The notes below the pieces were generated by a model. The model was not told where the DNA came from and ran no database searches. It worked only from the letters and a program-made list of their open reading frames with translations. 64,000 bases of DNA. It comes from Huaxiibacter chinensis. Lineage in GTDB: Bacteria; Pseudomonadota; Gammaproteobacteria; Enterobacterales; Enterobacteriaceae. Within the stretch, counting starts at the first letter, position 1; each line of letters opens with the position of its first letter. Shown here one piece after another: positions 49,391-60,673 of this stretch. The position numbers were made by a program, and so were the translations under genes. The DNA lies in assembly GCF_022171985.1 (NCBI RefSeq), contig NZ_JAJVHF010000005.1, positions 62,001 through 126,000 of the forward strand, given 5' to 3'.

Positions 49391-50413
49391 TCAGTTAGTG
49401 ATCGGAGCCACAATTTGCCGAATAGCAACCGAGTGTCGACGGACTAAAGTCGGCATGAAACAGTGTGTTGCGTCCGGATCCAGCAAGCCTGCCGCCCCCT
49501 GTAACGCCAGCTCAGTGGCCAGGCGCGCCATAGAGGCGATGGGATAGCGGACGGTAGTGAGCTGCGGGTCGGTGTAGCGCGCAATCGGGATATCATCGAA
49601 ACCAATCAATGACAAATGCTGTGGCACCGCAATACCGTTGTCTTTCAGTGCCGTGAGCGCCCCGGCGGCCATACTGTCGTTATAGGCAAACACCGCCGTA
49701 AGCTGCAAATTACGGCCGAGCAGCTCGACCATCGCCGCTTCACCGCCCGGCATATCGGGCGAACCCGTTCCAATCCAGCTGTCCTGCGGGGTAATGCCCG
49801 CCTCTTTCAGCGCGTTTTGCCACCCTTCCCGGCGCATATCGTTATCCTCAATATGATGGCTTGAGGCAAGATAGCCGATGCGCTGATGTCCATTATTCAA
49901 CAACATACGTGTCGCCATGGTTGCCCCACTGACGTTGTCCAGCGCCACGCAGCGATGGGCGTAGCCGGGCACGACGCGATTCACCAGAACCATGCCGGGT
50001 ATGTGATCCATAAATCCGGCAAGCTCTTCATCGCTCAGGGCTTTTGAGTGGACAATCAGCGCGTTACAGCGCTGGCGGATAAGTACCTCAATGGCGTGAC
50101 GTTCTTTTTCCGCCTCGTGGTAACTGTTACCAATCAGGACATATTTCTGATGCTGTTGGGCAACGACATCCACCGCTTTGACCAGCGCGCCAAAGAAGGC
50201 ATCGGACACGTCCATTACCACTACGCCAATGGTATCGCTGACCTGCGTGGCCAGCGCCTGCGCGTTCGCATTAGGTCGATAGTCGAGCTGTGCGACGGCC
50301 TTCATCACGGTTTCACGCGTGTCAGGGCTTACCAGCGCGCTGTTATTCAGCACCCGGGAAACGGTCGCAACAGAAACACCCGCGATGCGGGCCACGTCAC
50401 GGATGGTGATCAT
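49391..50413 (-). CDS. galS: LacI-family galactose isorepressor GalS
   Basis: GalS represses mglBAC and galactose genes and is relieved by galactose. The 340-residue product has the LacI-type helix-turn-helix ([20 protein letters not shown], ~1-25) and a periplasmic-binding-like effector domain. I chose the ATG at 50413 by homology; a start nine bases upstream is possible. It lies upstream of mglB in the same direction. Its own promoter carries the same operator/CRP pair as mgl. Confidence 0.96.
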   Translation of the reverse strand: MITIRDVARIAGVSVATVSRVLNNSALVSPDTRETVMKAVAQLDYRPNANAQALATQVSDTIGVVVMDVSDAFFGALVKAVDVVAQQHQKYVLIGNSYHEAEKERHAIEVLIRQRCNALIVHSKALSDEELAGFMDHIPGMVLVNRVVPGYAHRCVALDNVSGATMATRMLLNNGHQRIGYLASSHHIEDNDMRREGWQNALKEAGITPQDSWIGTGSPDMPGGEAAMVELLGRNLQLTAVFAYNDSMAAGALTALKDNGIAVPQHLSLIGFDDIPIARYTDPQLTTVRYPIASMARLATELALQGAAGLLDPDATHCFMPTLVRRHSVAIRQIVAPITN

Positions 50414-50503
50414 GTTCACCACCCTTTAAAGGATTGCAGCAACTCACAGACACCCCCTGTGTTTAGCAAGAAGGCTATTCTGGCAGCGACAGCGCGGGGA
50501 CTA

Positions 50504-50539
50504 CGTGAAGAAGGTCACACAGATGAAAACGGTTACATC
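50504..50539 (-). promoter_or_regulatory. galS promoter elements: Gal operator and CRP site
   Basis: On the minus strand GATGTAACCGTTTTCA (50539-50524) is followed by TGTGACCTTCTTCACG (50519-50504), a 9-of-10 CRP match. The 16-bp operator is identical to that upstream of mglB, and the spacing to CRP is nearly the same, implying autoregulation. A second weaker CRP-like TGTGATCCAGATCGTT lies at 50555-50570. Confidence 0.72.
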
Positions 50540-50568
50540 CGTTTTGTTAATGATTGTGATCCAGATCG

Positions 50569-51726
50569 TTATCTGGATGTATTAGTCAATGACGTGCCTG
50601 ACGCACGGGCGGTGAGTTGACGCCATAACCACTCCACAGGACCCTGACGGAAGTAGCGCAGCCAGATGACCGAGAAGAGCAGGTTTGCCATCCACACCGG
50701 GACGACAAAAGCCATAAGCTGAAAACGGTCGAATTTCATAAACAGATCAAGGCGATAAAACAGCGTCGTGCAGATAAGCGTCTGTAACAGATAGTTGCTT
50801 AACGCCATTCTGCCCACGCAGGCAATCGCCCCCGCCAGCCTTGTGCGTGCTATGTGTGGCCAGAAGCCGTAGATCAGCGAGGCATAGCCGATGGTCTGAA
50901 ACGGCGCGCTCAGTTCCCGAGGAGCCTGAAGCAGGAATGCACACCAGCGATAGTCCCAGTGCAACATCCATTGCGCGACGATGGCAGGTAAATTAATGAC
51001 CATGCCAGTCAGCACCAGCACGATACCCGTTCGCCGATAATGCGTCTGGCTGAACGCGCCTTTAAGCCAGCCTGAGCGCATCAGTGCCGCCCCCATTAAC
51101 ATCATGCCCGCCAGCTGCCAGCCATATTGCGCACCGAGCGCAAGCAGATTATCCCCGAGCATATCTGCCCGATTGCTCACCGCTTCGACGCCCCCTTTCA
51201 GCTTCCAGTACTGTTCATACTGCAGATTAGCCGCATCCGGGATCCAGGAGCGGTTGGTTGCACCGCCTGACATCAAGCCCAGCAGCAGCAGGACGCCAAT
51301 GCCAATGACGTATAACACCACGCCGGTGTTAAACATATTTTTTACGTCATGCGCATCGCGGATCATGCGCCAGCAAATCAGCCCGACTAATCCATAGGCC
51401 AGCAGAATGTCACCATCCCAGAAAAAAAGACCATGAATAAAACCAAGAAGGACAAGGAGGGTCAGTCGGCACTGGATCCAGCGCTTACCGCGTTTGAGAA
51501 GAAGTTGTAACCCTGCGCCGAAAAGCAGCGCAAACAGCGTCAGGAATTTAACCTGGGCGAAAAGATCGAGGAGCGCCCAGGTCCAGGCGTCGCTGCGGGT
51601 AATGTCCCCATACCAGGCCGGGTTGAGATACGCGGCCTTCGGTAACCCGAAGGCGCTGATATTGAGCAGCAGGATCCCCAGAATGGCCACGCCACGTATA
51701 AAATCCAGCGTGACATTACGCTCCAT
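50569..51726 (-). CDS. yeiB: DUF418-family inner-membrane protein YeiB
   Basis: This 385-residue protein has about ten membrane segments, and its length equals E. coli YeiB. DUF418 features include LDFIRGVAILGILLLNI at the N-terminus and FSVIWLRYFRQGPVEWLWRQ at the C-terminus. It follows folE by 17 bp on the same strand and is probably co-transcribed. Its function is unknown. Confidence 0.93.
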   Translation of the reverse strand: MERNVTLDFIRGVAILGILLLNISAFGLPKAAYLNPAWYGDITRSDAWTWALLDLFAQVKFLTLFALLFGAGLQLLLKRGKRWIQCRLTLLVLLGFIHGLFFWDGDILLAYGLVGLICWRMIRDAHDVKNMFNTGVVLYVIGIGVLLLLGLMSGGATNRSWIPDAANLQYEQYWKLKGGVEAVSNRADMLGDNLLALGAQYGWQLAGMMLMGAALMRSGWLKGAFSQTHYRRTGIVLVLTGMVINLPAIVAQWMLHWDYRWCAFLLQAPRELSAPFQTIGYASLIYGFWPHIARTRLAGAIACVGRMALSNYLLQTLICTTLFYRLDLFMKFDRFQLMAFVVPVWMANLLFSVIWLRYFRQGPVEWLWRQLTARASGTSLTNTSR

Positions 51727-51743
51727 TGACCCTGCCCTGTTGG

Positions 51744-52412
51744 TTAGTTGTGGTGACGCACTGCGCGCAGGAACTCCTGGCGAGTATTCTGGCTGGATTT
51801 AAACAGGCCACCCAGCGAGGTGGTGGTGGTTGCACTGGTGGCGTCACGCACGCCGCGCGCTTTCACGCAGTAGTGTACAGCATCAATGGAGACGGCCACG
51901 TTATTGGTGCCCAGCAGCGTTTGCAGCGCGGTCAAAATTTGCTGGGTCAGTCGCTCCTGCACCTGCGGACGCTGGGCAAAGAACTGCACAATGCGGTTAA
52001 TTTTGGACAAGCCAATCACCGTATCTTTGGGAATATACGCCACGGTCGCTTTGCCATCGATGGTGACAAAGTGATGCTCGCAGGTACTGGTCAGCGTGAT
52101 ATCGCGCACTGTGACCATTTCATCCACGTTCATTTTGTTTTCAATGACGGTAATTTTCGGGAAATTGGCGTAATCCAGACCAGAGAAAATTTCATCAACA
52201 TACATTTTAGCGATACGTTGAGGGGTTTCCATGAGACTGTCATCGCTCAGGTCGAGATTCAGCAGTTGCATGATCTCGGTCATGTGCCCGGAAATCAGAC
52301 GTTTACGTGTTTCATTGTCCAACTCATTGACTGGTGGACGCAGCGGGGTTTCAAGACCACGCGCGACCAGCGCCTCATGGACCAGAGCAGCTTCTTTACT
52401 GAGTGATGGCAT
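51744..52412 (-). CDS. folE: GTP cyclohydrolase I FolE
   Basis: FolE converts GTP to dihydroneopterin triphosphate, the first step of folate synthesis. The 222-residue protein has the zinc and active-site residues Cys111, His113/His114 (TSTCEHHF) and Cys182 (HYCVKARG). I chose the ATG at 52412 ([12 protein letters not shown]), the E. coli start. Confidence 0.97.
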   Translation of the reverse strand: MPSLSKEAALVHEALVARGLETPLRPPVNELDNETRKRLISGHMTEIMQLLNLDLSDDSLMETPQRIAKMYVDEIFSGLDYANFPKITVIENKMNVDEMVTVRDITLTSTCEHHFVTIDGKATVAYIPKDTVIGLSKINRIVQFFAQRPQVQERLTQQILTALQTLLGTNNVAVSIDAVHYCVKARGVRDATSATTTTSLGGLFKSSQNTRQEFLRAVRHHN

Positions 52413-52515
52413 TCTTTTCTCCTGCAGGTGGGGCTGTCTTTTGCCCTCGTTGTGGCAAAAGTATGCGCTCATTGTGCGTGAGCGCGGACACATAATCCAG
52501 TATTCACAGCGATAA

Positions 52516-53664
52516 TTATTGCAATTGCTGCTGCCTTTCATCCTGACGATTCCATACCAGCGCGCCGCCGATAAACAGCGCTACCCCCGCCAGGCCCAGC
52601 GCAGGCTCCAGCCGGTGGGTAAGCCAGGTCGATACGGCAGAGGTCACCGGGCCTACCAGCTGGCCCAACGCATACCCCGTGGTAAGCAGCCCGGCCATAT
52701 AACGCGTATGATTGGGCGCCAGTTCGCGGCCACAGTGTAGGGATAACTGCACCGCGCACAGGAACCCGCCGCCCACCAGCAGCGCGCCGGTTATCAGGCC
52801 GCTGATTCCCGGCATCAGCCAGGCGGCAAAGACGCCAAGGCCCTGTAACCACAGAACGAACGCCAGCCGGCGGTGCGTTGTGGAGACGCGACGCATCGCA
52901 ATGCTTAACGCAATCCCGGCCACCGCTGCGGCGCCAAAGACGGGCCAGACGAACTGGGCGAACACGCTGCCCGGAAAACGCAGGGCCGCCATTTGCGATA
53001 AAAACGTTGCCGGGAGAATGTACCCGAATCCGGCGAGGCTGTAGCTCCAGACCAGACGACGAAGATTGCTGGTCAGGACAAGGGGTTCAGGCACCGTATC
53101 GGGGCGATGAAGCTGCCCTTTACGCGGGAGATAGCGCGCAACAACCACAATAAGAATCAGCGCCAGCACACCATAAATCTGCCACGCCGCCCCCGCAGAT
53201 AACGCCCGCGCCTGAATATAGACAGCCAGTAATCCGCTGAGCGCAATTCCGGCACCGGGGCCGGCGAAAACCGCGGCGCTCAGGCCTGGTTTGCCATAAT
53301 GGGCCAGCCTTTCGTTGGTCCAGGCGGCGATGAGAACCATCGACCAGCCGCTCATGCAGCCAATAATAAAACGCAGTATTCCGTGCACCACGGCGTTATC
53401 CGCAACCGCCGACAACAGCGTGATCGCCACGGCGCCCGCCACCCCAAGGTAAAGGCGGCCTTCAACGAAACGATGCGCCCGCATGGCATCCCATGCCCCC
53501 ACCAGATAGCCGAGATAGTTCGTTGCGGCCACCAGGCCCGCGCTCGTCAACGTCAGTTGCCCTGCCGCTATCATCAAAGGCACCTGCGGCGTAAACGCAA
53601 ACCGCCCGATCCCCATGGCAACGACCAGAACCACAAATCCGCAGAGCGCAATACGCAGCGCCAT
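52516..53664 (-). CDS. YbfB/YjiJ-family MFS transporter
   Basis: This 382-residue membrane protein has about 12 hydrophobic segments and the family's N-terminal [15 protein letters not shown] motif (~20-34). The substrate is unknown. It lies between folE and yeiG, which are adjacent in K-12 as I recall the order, so it is an insertion relative to that species. It is divergent from yeiG, with about 134 bp between starts. MVM- and M- starts differ by two residues. Confidence 0.82.
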   Translation of the reverse strand: MALRIALCGFVVLVVAMGIGRFAFTPQVPLMIAAGQLTLTSAGLVAATNYLGYLVGAWDAMRAHRFVEGRLYLGVAGAVAITLLSAVADNAVVHGILRFIIGCMSGWSMVLIAAWTNERLAHYGKPGLSAAVFAGPGAGIALSGLLAVYIQARALSAGAAWQIYGVLALILIVVVARYLPRKGQLHRPDTVPEPLVLTSNLRRLVWSYSLAGFGYILPATFLSQMAALRFPGSVFAQFVWPVFGAAAVAGIALSIAMRRVSTTHRRLAFVLWLQGLGVFAAWLMPGISGLITGALLVGGGFLCAVQLSLHCGRELAPNHTRYMAGLLTTGYALGQLVGPVTSAVSTWLTHRLEPALGLAGVALFIGGALVWNRQDERQQQLQ

Positions 53665-53798
53665 GACCACTCCAATTGTTAAAATTCAGTTAATTCATGA
53701 TGCAACATCTGTTGAGTGACCGAAAGTGAAAGTTGCTCACAGGTCAATGAAAACGCTGTATTATGGGGTAAAACCCATCACACCATCAGGAGCCTTGC

Positions 53799-54635
53799 AT
53801 GGAACTGCTCGAAGAGCACCGTTGTTTTGAAGGTCGGCAGCAGCGCTGGCGGCACGACTCCACCGTACTGAACTGTGCGATGACGTTCAGCATTTTTCTC
53901 CCGCCCGTTGACGGCCAGCAAAAGCCGCCCGTGCTGTACTGGCTTTCCGGGCTAACCTGTAACGACGAGAATTTTACCACCAAGGCCGGGGCGCAACGGC
54001 TGGCAGCCTCCCTGGGTATCGCGCTGGTGATGCCCGATACCAGCCCGCGCGGCGATGACGTTGCCGACGACGCGGCATACGATCTTGGTAAAGGGGCCGG
54101 TTTTTATCTGAACGCCACGCAGGCGCCGTGGGCACGTCATTATCGTATGTATGATTACCTGCGCGATGAGCTACCTGCCCTGATTCAGGCGGAGTTTGAC
54201 ACAGGCGATCGCTGCGCCATCAGTGGACATTCTATGGGGGGGCATGGGGCGCTGGTAATGGCACTGAAGAACCCAGGCAGATTCACCAGCGTGTCGGCCT
54301 TCGCGCCCATTGTTAACCCGTCGCAGGTGCCCTGGGGTCAGAAAGCCTTCACGCAGTATCTGGGTGAAGAGACTGCGTGCTGGCAGGAGTGGGACAGCTG
54401 TGCCCTGTTGCAGGCAAGCCAGACCGGGCAGGCCATTCCGCTGCTCATCGATCAGGGAGATGCCGATCCGTTCCTGGCCGGGCAGTTACAGCCTGCGGTC
54501 TTTGCGGAGGTCGCACGGCAAAAAGAGTGGCCGCTTACGCTGCGTATTCAGCCGGGCTACGATCACAGTTACTACTTTATTGCCTCGTTTATCGAGGATC
54601 ATCTCCGCTTCCACGCGAAGTATCTGTTCGCCTGA
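53799..54635 (+). CDS. yeiG: S-formylglutathione hydrolase YeiG
   Basis: YeiG hydrolyses S-formylglutathione in formaldehyde detoxification. The 278-residue alpha/beta hydrolase has nucleophile Ser145 in GHSMGGHG, Asp in IDQGDADPF (~223) and His in GYDHSYYF (~256). The length equals E. coli YeiG. A bidirectional terminator separates it from cirA. Confidence 0.95.
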   Translation: MELLEEHRCFEGRQQRWRHDSTVLNCAMTFSIFLPPVDGQQKPPVLYWLSGLTCNDENFTTKAGAQRLAASLGIALVMPDTSPRGDDVADDAAYDLGKGAGFYLNATQAPWARHYRMYDYLRDELPALIQAEFDTGDRCAISGHSMGGHGALVMALKNPGRFTSVSAFAPIVNPSQVPWGQKAFTQYLGEETACWQEWDSCALLQASQTGQAIPLLIDQGDADPFLAGQLQPAVFAEVARQKEWPLTLRIQPGYDHSYYFIASFIEDHLRFHAKYLFA

Positions 54636-54676
54636 AGGCCTCCGGATCTCCTCTCCCCGGAAAGATACACCTATAA

Positions 54677-54708
54677 AAAACGGCAACCTGCGTTGCCGTT
54701 TTGCTTTT
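54677..54708. terminator. Bidirectional terminator between yeiG and cirA
   Basis: CGGCAAC (54681-54687) pairs with GTTGCCG (54692-54698), with A6 on the left and TTTTGCTTTT on the right, serving both converging genes. Confidence 0.9.
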
Positions 54709-54736
54709 CATGCCATTACCAGACCTGACTACCTCA

Positions 54737-56707
54737 TCAGAACTGGTAATCCAGCGCCATAAAGTAACGGCGACCGTCTTCCGTATAGCTGTAGTCATCA
54801 CGACTCAGATCTTTATCGAGCAGGTTCTGCACGCCCGCTCTCAGCTTGACGTTTTTGGTTGCCTGCCAGGCTGCGCCGGTGTTCCATACCACGTAACCGC
54901 CAGGCGTCGCTTCACCCTCGGTGATAGTGCGTTTCTCACCTGTATAATTACCCTGCACGTAGAATGACCATGCCTGGGAAGCCTGCCAGTCAACGGTGCC
55001 GTTTGCGGTATGGAATGGCAGATCGGACAGCGGCTTGTTTCCGCCATTACTGATGTCGCGCCCGTCGTTATAGGTGTAATTCAGCGTTATTTTCCAGTCT
55101 TCAGCCAGCGGGACTTTCAGCTCCGTTTCGACGCCACGAATACGCGCCTTATTGACGTTATAGTAGCGGAAGATCGGCTCGCCATTTTCATTGAGACCCA
55201 CATAGTTAGGATAGCTTTGCGCCTCTGACACGCTTCGGGTACGGCTGATGCTGATGCGGTCGTCCACGTCGTTCTGGAAGGTCGTAATGCTCGCCTGTAC
55301 GCCCTCTAACCAGCCCTCTTCGCCGGCGTAATAAAGGCCGAATTCAACGCTTTTGCTGGTTTCCGGTTTGAGATCCGGGCTACCGACGATATCACACCCG
55401 CCACGACAAGAACCTGTGGTCCAGTCCGGGCTGAGCTGCAGCAGCGAAGGCGCTTTAAAGGCCGTCGCCCACCCCCCTTTAAGGGTCACCGTGTCGGTCG
55501 CGTTATAGACGAGATAGGCACGCGGACTCCAGTGATCGCCGTAGGTGTCGTGATCGTCCATGCGCACGCCGGTGGTCAGCGCCAGCGGCTCAAAGATGCG
55601 CCATTCATCTTCGATAAACAGCGCGTACTGGCTGGTCGACGTCTTACTGCTGGAGCCGCCGGTCAGGTTAACCGGATCTTTTAACGTGTCGTGACGCCAC
55701 TCCCCACCCAGCGTGAAGAGCTGATTGATCTCACCCAATGGCAGAACATACTTGCCGTCAACGGCCGTACTCTCAGAGGTGATCGCACTGCTGTTACCCG
55801 GGTTTTTGTTATCGACTTTTTCACCGTAAAATTTCAGTTCACTGTTGCCGACATTCCAGCGTCCGTTATGGCTCAGCGAGTAATTCTGACGTTCAAGGCG
55901 GTTTTGATCGAGCGAGTCGGAATCGCGGTCCTGACGATCGAAGCCGTATCCGGCAGTGAAGTCATGATTTTCATTGGGGGTCCATGCAAACTCGACATTC
56001 CCGTCGCGGCTGGTAAAGCCTTCAATGCGGGGCGTCTGGCCGGTGGAGGTCGTGTCTGAAGATTGCTGATCGTCCTTTTCACGTTTCGACAGGCTGCCGT
56101 AGGCCTTCAGCCCCAGCACGCCGTCAATCAGTGGACCACTGGTATAAAACTGACCGTTATAGGTATCACCGCGATCGCGATGTTCCTGAATAGTGGTGTC
56201 TGCCGTCAGGGTGCCGGTCCATTTCTGACCGATTTTTTTGGTGATGATGTTAACCACCCCGCCCAGTGCATCGGACCCGTAGAGCGAGGACATCGGCCCG
56301 CGCACCACTTCGATCCGTTCGATGGCATCGACCGGGATCCAGTTGAGATCAAAATCGTTGTGGCGGAATACGGCGTTACGCGAGTTGACGCGCTTTCCGT
56401 CGACCAGGATGAGCGTATAGCTGCTGTCCAGGCCACGAATACTCACGCCCTTGCGGTTATCCCCTTCGTTGGTTAACTGCACGCCCGGCACTTCCCGCAA
56501 AACATCTTTCAGGTTGTTCACCGGTTTACGTTGCAGATCCTGCTGAGTAATGACGCTGATACTGGCGGGAGCATCCTTCAAATTTTGTTCGCTGGCGGAT
56601 GCAGTCACCACCATTGTATCGCCGGACTCGGCCGCAATAACAGGCAGGGTCAGGGACAGTGCAGACGCGCACAGGCCTCCCCTGACGAAGGGATTCAACC
56701 TAAACAT
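54737..56707 (-). CDS. cirA: TonB-dependent catecholate siderophore receptor CirA
   Basis: CirA is the outer-membrane receptor for linear catecholate siderophores, colicin I and, in clinical strains, siderophore-linked antibiotics. The 656-residue product has a signal peptide (to about VIAA), a TonB box (DTMVVTAS, ~30-37), the plug domain ([20 protein letters not shown]) and a 22-strand barrel ending in the C-terminal aromatic (DYQF). I chose the ATG at 56707 ([10 protein letters not shown]). A Fur-like box lies upstream. Confidence 0.96.
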   Translation of the reverse strand: MFRLNPFVRGGLCASALSLTLPVIAAESGDTMVVTASASEQNLKDAPASISVITQQDLQRKPVNNLKDVLREVPGVQLTNEGDNRKGVSIRGLDSSYTLILVDGKRVNSRNAVFRHNDFDLNWIPVDAIERIEVVRGPMSSLYGSDALGGVVNIITKKIGQKWTGTLTADTTIQEHRDRGDTYNGQFYTSGPLIDGVLGLKAYGSLSKREKDDQQSSDTTSTGQTPRIEGFTSRDGNVEFAWTPNENHDFTAGYGFDRQDRDSDSLDQNRLERQNYSLSHNGRWNVGNSELKFYGEKVDNKNPGNSSAITSESTAVDGKYVLPLGEINQLFTLGGEWRHDTLKDPVNLTGGSSSKTSTSQYALFIEDEWRIFEPLALTTGVRMDDHDTYGDHWSPRAYLVYNATDTVTLKGGWATAFKAPSLLQLSPDWTTGSCRGGCDIVGSPDLKPETSKSVEFGLYYAGEEGWLEGVQASITTFQNDVDDRISISRTRSVSEAQSYPNYVGLNENGEPIFRYYNVNKARIRGVETELKVPLAEDWKITLNYTYNDGRDISNGGNKPLSDLPFHTANGTVDWQASQAWSFYVQGNYTGEKRTITEGEATPGGYVVWNTGAAWQATKNVKLRAGVQNLLDKDLSRDDYSYTEDGRRYFMALDYQF

Positions 56708-56894
56708 TCCATATCTCCATGAGGTAAACACAACACTATCAAATATTTATTGCTCACAAGGCATTGCTGTCCGCCCGCATCTTCGGCGGGTCGGTTATGT
56801 GTTTAAGTGCAGGTGTTGCAGTCGTGCCTGGGTTTATGCGGCACGCGATGCCTGAACCTGAATGCATCTTTTAATGCGCGTAACGATAAAGCAA

Positions 56895-56918
56895 ACGATA
56901 ACTATTATCAATTCAATT
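56895..56918 (-). promoter_or_regulatory. Fur-box-like sequence upstream of cirA
   Basis: GATAACTATTATCAATTCAATTG (from 56897) contains GATAAC and TATTATC repeats resembling the Fur consensus GATAATGATAATCATTATC, in an AT-rich block about 190 bp before the cirA start. Fur control of cirA is established in E. coli. Confidence 0.7.
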
Positions 56919-56954
56919 GTTAAAAATTATGTCATTTCTCCATACTGTGGACAT

Positions 56955-56979
56955 AAAAAAGCCCGCTCAGGGAGCGGGC
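56955..56979 (-). terminator. lysP terminator
   Basis: GCCCGCTC (56961-56968) and GAGCGGGC (56972-56979) form an 8-bp stem around AGG. On the complement it is followed by T6, 18 bp past the lysP stop. Confidence 0.92.
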
Positions 56980-56997
56980 CAAAGAGAGGCGTTGCGG

Positions 56998-58467
56998 TTA
57001 TTTTTTAAATCGTCCTGGGAAATCCATTTCGCTATAGCGGACGAAGCGAGTGCCTTTTGACAGCTTGTAGCCGAACCAGATAATCAGGAACAGCGGGATA
57101 CCGATGTAGGTTGCCATCACGCCGCCCCAGTCAATGGTATCTGACAGGAAGGCTTCGTAGTTCTGGCCGAGCGTAATAATCAGACACAATACAAAGGCGA
57201 AGATCGGCCCAAGCGGGAAGAAGCCCGAGCGATACGGCAAATCGTTGATATCGTGGCCTTGCAGAACATAGCCGCGACGGAAACGATAGTGGCTGATGGC
57301 AATCCCCAGCCAGGCGATAAAGCCCGTCATACCTGACGTATTAAGCAGCCACAGGTAAACCGTCTGGTTGCCAAACATAGAGGTCAGGAAGCACAGCCCC
57401 GCTACCACCGTGGTGGCATACAGCGCGTTACGCGGTACACCGCCACGGGACAATTTAGCGAAAATGCGCGGCGCTTTGCCATCACATGCCAGCGTATAGA
57501 GCATACGGGTGGAGGCATACATCCCTGAGTTACCCGCAGAAAGCACGGCGGTCAGGATCACGGCGTTCATCACCGCCGCCGCAGACAGCAGACCCGCATG
57601 CTGGAAGACCAGGGTAAACGGACTGACGCTGATGTCTTTCACGTCATTACGCAGCAGGCTCGGATCGGTATAAGGAATAATCAGGCTAATAATCAGGATC
57701 GCGAAGACATAGAACAGCAGGATACGCCAGAACACCTGACGCACCGCGCGCGGAATGTTCTTTTCAGGATCTTCAGATTCACCGGCCGCGATACCAATCA
57801 GCTCAGTCCCCTGGAAGGAGAAGCCGACGATCATCGCCACGCCAATCATGGCCGCAAAGCCACCCGCGAACGGCGCATCGCCTATCGCCCAGTTGCTCCA
57901 GCCCGCCGGCTCCGCGCCTTTGAAGATACCGACAATCATCGCCACGCCAACCACAATAAAGATAATGACGGTGGTCACTTTGATGAGCGAGAACCAGTAC
58001 TCCGCTTCACCGAAGCCGCGTACCGAGATGTAGTTAAGCAGGAAAATGACCGCGAGGAATAAAGCACTCCAGATCCAGCCCGGCGTATCGGGGAACCACC
58101 AGGTCATGACCAGCTGTGCCGCGACTAAGTCAACGGCGATGGTAACCGCCCAGTTGTACCAGTAGTTCCAGCCCAGCGCGAAGCCGAAACCTTCTTCTAC
58201 ATACTTTTGGCCATAGGTCGAAAAGGAACCGGATACCGGCATATAGGCCGCCAGTTCACCCAGGCTGGTCATCAGAAAATAGACCATTAAACCAATCAGG
58301 ATATAAGAAAACAGCGCGCCACCCGGGCCAGCCGCTGAAATTGTCGCCCCAGAGGCGACGAAAAGACCTGTACCGATAGAACCGCCAATGGCAATCATCG
58401 TCAGGTGACGCGCCTTCAGTGCGCGACGTAGCGCGGGCGCTTCTGTGGTTTTAGTTTCTGAAACCAT
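56998..58467 (-). CDS. lysP: Lysine-specific permease LysP
   Basis: LysP is an inner-membrane lysine:proton symporter of the APC superfamily and, in E. coli, a co-sensor for CadC. The 489-residue product has 12 predicted segments and the substrate-binding glycine loop GGSIGTGLFVASG (~28-40). I chose the ATG at 58467 (MVSETKTTEAP), giving the E. coli length. Confidence 0.97.
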   Translation of the reverse strand: MVSETKTTEAPALRRALKARHLTMIAIGGSIGTGLFVASGATISAAGPGGALFSYILIGLMVYFLMTSLGELAAYMPVSGSFSTYGQKYVEEGFGFALGWNYWYNWAVTIAVDLVAAQLVMTWWFPDTPGWIWSALFLAVIFLLNYISVRGFGEAEYWFSLIKVTTVIIFIVVGVAMIVGIFKGAEPAGWSNWAIGDAPFAGGFAAMIGVAMIVGFSFQGTELIGIAAGESEDPEKNIPRAVRQVFWRILLFYVFAILIISLIIPYTDPSLLRNDVKDISVSPFTLVFQHAGLLSAAAVMNAVILTAVLSAGNSGMYASTRMLYTLACDGKAPRIFAKLSRGGVPRNALYATTVVAGLCFLTSMFGNQTVYLWLLNTSGMTGFIAWLGIAISHYRFRRGYVLQGHDINDLPYRSGFFPLGPIFAFVLCLIITLGQNYEAFLSDTIDWGGVMATYIGIPLFLIIWFGYKLSKGTRFVRYSEMDFPGRFKK

Positions 58468-58597
58468 ATAAAAATGCTGTCCCTTCAATAAATGAGGCGC
58501 GATTGTAGCAGACGATAAGCGTTCCATCTGGCAGAAATGCGCAGTTATAAGAGAGCTTCATGACCCGTCCAGGATTATTAGCAAAGCTGAGTCTGAG

Positions 58598-59464
58598 CTA
58601 CATTTCGCAGTAGCGTAAGAAGCGCTGTAATGCATTGGAAAGGTGTTTCTGACGATGGTGGATGCACCACAGCGTGCGGACCAGTTTAGGTAACGGTACC
58701 GAAATTTCGACCAGCGATCCGCTCTCCAGCTGTTCGGCGATTACCCGACGGGACAAGCAACTGATCCCCAGACCATGGCGTACCGCGTGTTTGATGGCTT
58801 CGGAATTACCCAGTTCCATGCCTAAACGGAACTGCGGTAAATGAGAAAGCAGCAGATAATCGACAATTTCACGCGTGCCGGAACCGTGTTCACGCAAAAT
58901 CCATTGGGCGTGCGCAAGACGTTCCAGCGTGACCTCCCCTTGCAGTAAATCGGACGCGGGAGACGCGAAGACCACCAGTTCATCTTCCAGCCACGGCTCG
59001 GCAATGATATCAACGTTATGACAGGGCCCTTCAATAAGACCGATGTCGACCCGAAAGTCGATAATGGCGTTTATGACGTCCTGGCTATTTCCAACGCTCA
59101 TCTCAAGCGGAAGAGTAGGAAAATCGCGACGGTAGCGGGCAATCACTTCCGGCAGAATATAGTTGCCGATGGTACTGCTGGCGAAAACGCGGATCGCACC
59201 ATTGTCCTCGCGAAACAGCTGCTCTATTTCTGTCGTTTGTTCCAGTAAAGCCAGCGCACGAGGGTAGAGCAACCGACCATGTTCATTCACGACCAGCCGC
59301 TTCCCTACCCTGTCGAAGAGCTGTACGCCTAGCTGGCCTTCAAGATCGGTTAATGCGGCGCTCACCGCCGACTGTGAGAGGGCCAACATTTGCGAAGCTT
59401 GCGTGGTCGATCCGCTTTTCAGGACTTCGGCAAAGACTTCGAGCTGACGTAAGGTTATGTGCAT
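58598..59464 (-). CDS. yeiE: LysR-family regulator YeiE
   Basis: This 288-residue regulator has an N-terminal helix-turn-helix ([20 protein letters not shown], with [16 protein letters not shown]) and a C-terminal effector domain. YeiE has been linked to lysine and iron-related control and sulfite response in enterobacteria. It is divergent from yeiH across about 98 bp and from that position probably controls it. Confidence 0.93.
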   Translation of the reverse strand: MHITLRQLEVFAEVLKSGSTTQASQMLALSQSAVSAALTDLEGQLGVQLFDRVGKRLVVNEHGRLLYPRALALLEQTTEIEQLFREDNGAIRVFASSTIGNYILPEVIARYRRDFPTLPLEMSVGNSQDVINAIIDFRVDIGLIEGPCHNVDIIAEPWLEDELVVFASPASDLLQGEVTLERLAHAQWILREHGSGTREIVDYLLLSHLPQFRLGMELGNSEAIKHAVRHGLGISCLSRRVIAEQLESGSLVEISVPLPKLVRTLWCIHHRQKHLSNALQRFLRYCEM

Positions 59465-59562
59465 GGTCGCTTACCACTTATAAAGATTAATTATAAATAT
59501 ATAATCAATTTTATTTTTAAACCAGATCGCCGTAACCTTTTAGCCAGACAAAGGAGAAGGTT

Positions 59563-60609
59563 ATGACAGCACTCACCCTACAACATCATCGTACAGTGTG
59601 GCACTTTGTGCCGGGCGTGGCGCTAAGCGCCGCGATTGCGGGCGTCGCATTATGGGGAGGCAGCATTCAGGCCGTGGCAGGCGCAGGTTTTAGCGCATTA
59701 ACGCTCGCGATTTTACTCGGTATGGTCGTGGGCAATACGTTTTACCCGCAGATTGCAAAACCTTGCGATGGCGGGATCATTTTCGCCAAGCAGCATCTGC
59801 TACGCCTGGGGATTATTCTTTATGGTTTTCGCCTCACCTTCGCGCAGATTGCCGACGTGGGCGTCAGCGGGATAGCGATCGACGTTCTGACGTTGACCAG
59901 CACCTTCCTGCTGGCATGCTTTATTGGTCAGAAAATTTTTGGCCTGGATAAACAGACAAGCTGGCTTATCGGTGCCGGGAGCAGTATTTGTGGGGCTGCC
60001 GCCGTGCTCGCGACGGAACCGGTGGTAAAAGCCGAATCCAGTAAAGTGACCGTCGCGGTCGCCACCGTGGTTATCTTTGGTACGCTGGCGATTTTCCTCT
60101 ATCCGGCGATGTATCCCCTGCTTGCCCACTGGTTTACGCCTGAGGCCTATGGCATCTATATGGGATCGACAATGCATGAAGTTGCGCAGGTTGTCGCCGC
60201 CGGCCATGCCGTTAGCCCGGAAGCGGAAAACGCCGCAGTGATTGCCAAAATGCTGCGCGTCATGATGCTGGCCCCGTTCCTGCTTATTCTGGCTGCGCGG
60301 GTTAAACAGCTTACGCCTGCCGGGAAGGGCGAGAAAAGTAAAATCACCGTGCCGTGGTTTGCCCTTCTGTTTATCGTGGTCGCCGTGTTCAACTCTTTCC
60401 ATCTGCTGCCAAACGCGGTGGTTGAGATGCTGGTGACGCTGGATACTGTCCTGCTGGCCATGGCGATGGCGGCGCTGGGGGTGACCACCCACGTCAGCGC
60501 CCTGAAAAAAGCCGGAGCCAAACCGCTGCTGATGGCGCTGATGCTTTTTGCCTGGCTGATTGTCGGCGGCGGTGCCATTAACCTGGCCGTACATAGCCTG
60601 ATGGCATAA
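59563..60609 (+). CDS. yeiH: UPF0324 inner-membrane protein YeiH
   Basis: This 348-residue protein has about ten membrane segments and the UPF0324 signature (CGGSxxCG-like [20 protein letters not shown] and [18 protein letters not shown]). It is probably a transporter; sulfite-related roles have been proposed for the family. AAGGAGAAGG lies upstream of the ATG. It is divergent from yeiE. Confidence 0.93.
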   Translation: MTALTLQHHRTVWHFVPGVALSAAIAGVALWGGSIQAVAGAGFSALTLAILLGMVVGNTFYPQIAKPCDGGIIFAKQHLLRLGIILYGFRLTFAQIADVGVSGIAIDVLTLTSTFLLACFIGQKIFGLDKQTSWLIGAGSSICGAAAVLATEPVVKAESSKVTVAVATVVIFGTLAIFLYPAMYPLLAHWFTPEAYGIYMGSTMHEVAQVVAAGHAVSPEAENAAVIAKMLRVMMLAPFLLILAARVKQLTPAGKGEKSKITVPWFALLFIVVAVFNSFHLLPNAVVEMLVTLDTVLLAMAMAALGVTTHVSALKKAGAKPLLMALMLFAWLIVGGGAINLAVHSLMA

Positions 60610-60673
60610 ACCACTTCATCCTTCTCCTGTTAACCCGCTATCATACGCGTTTCGGGTTAACAGGAGTCCCTTT

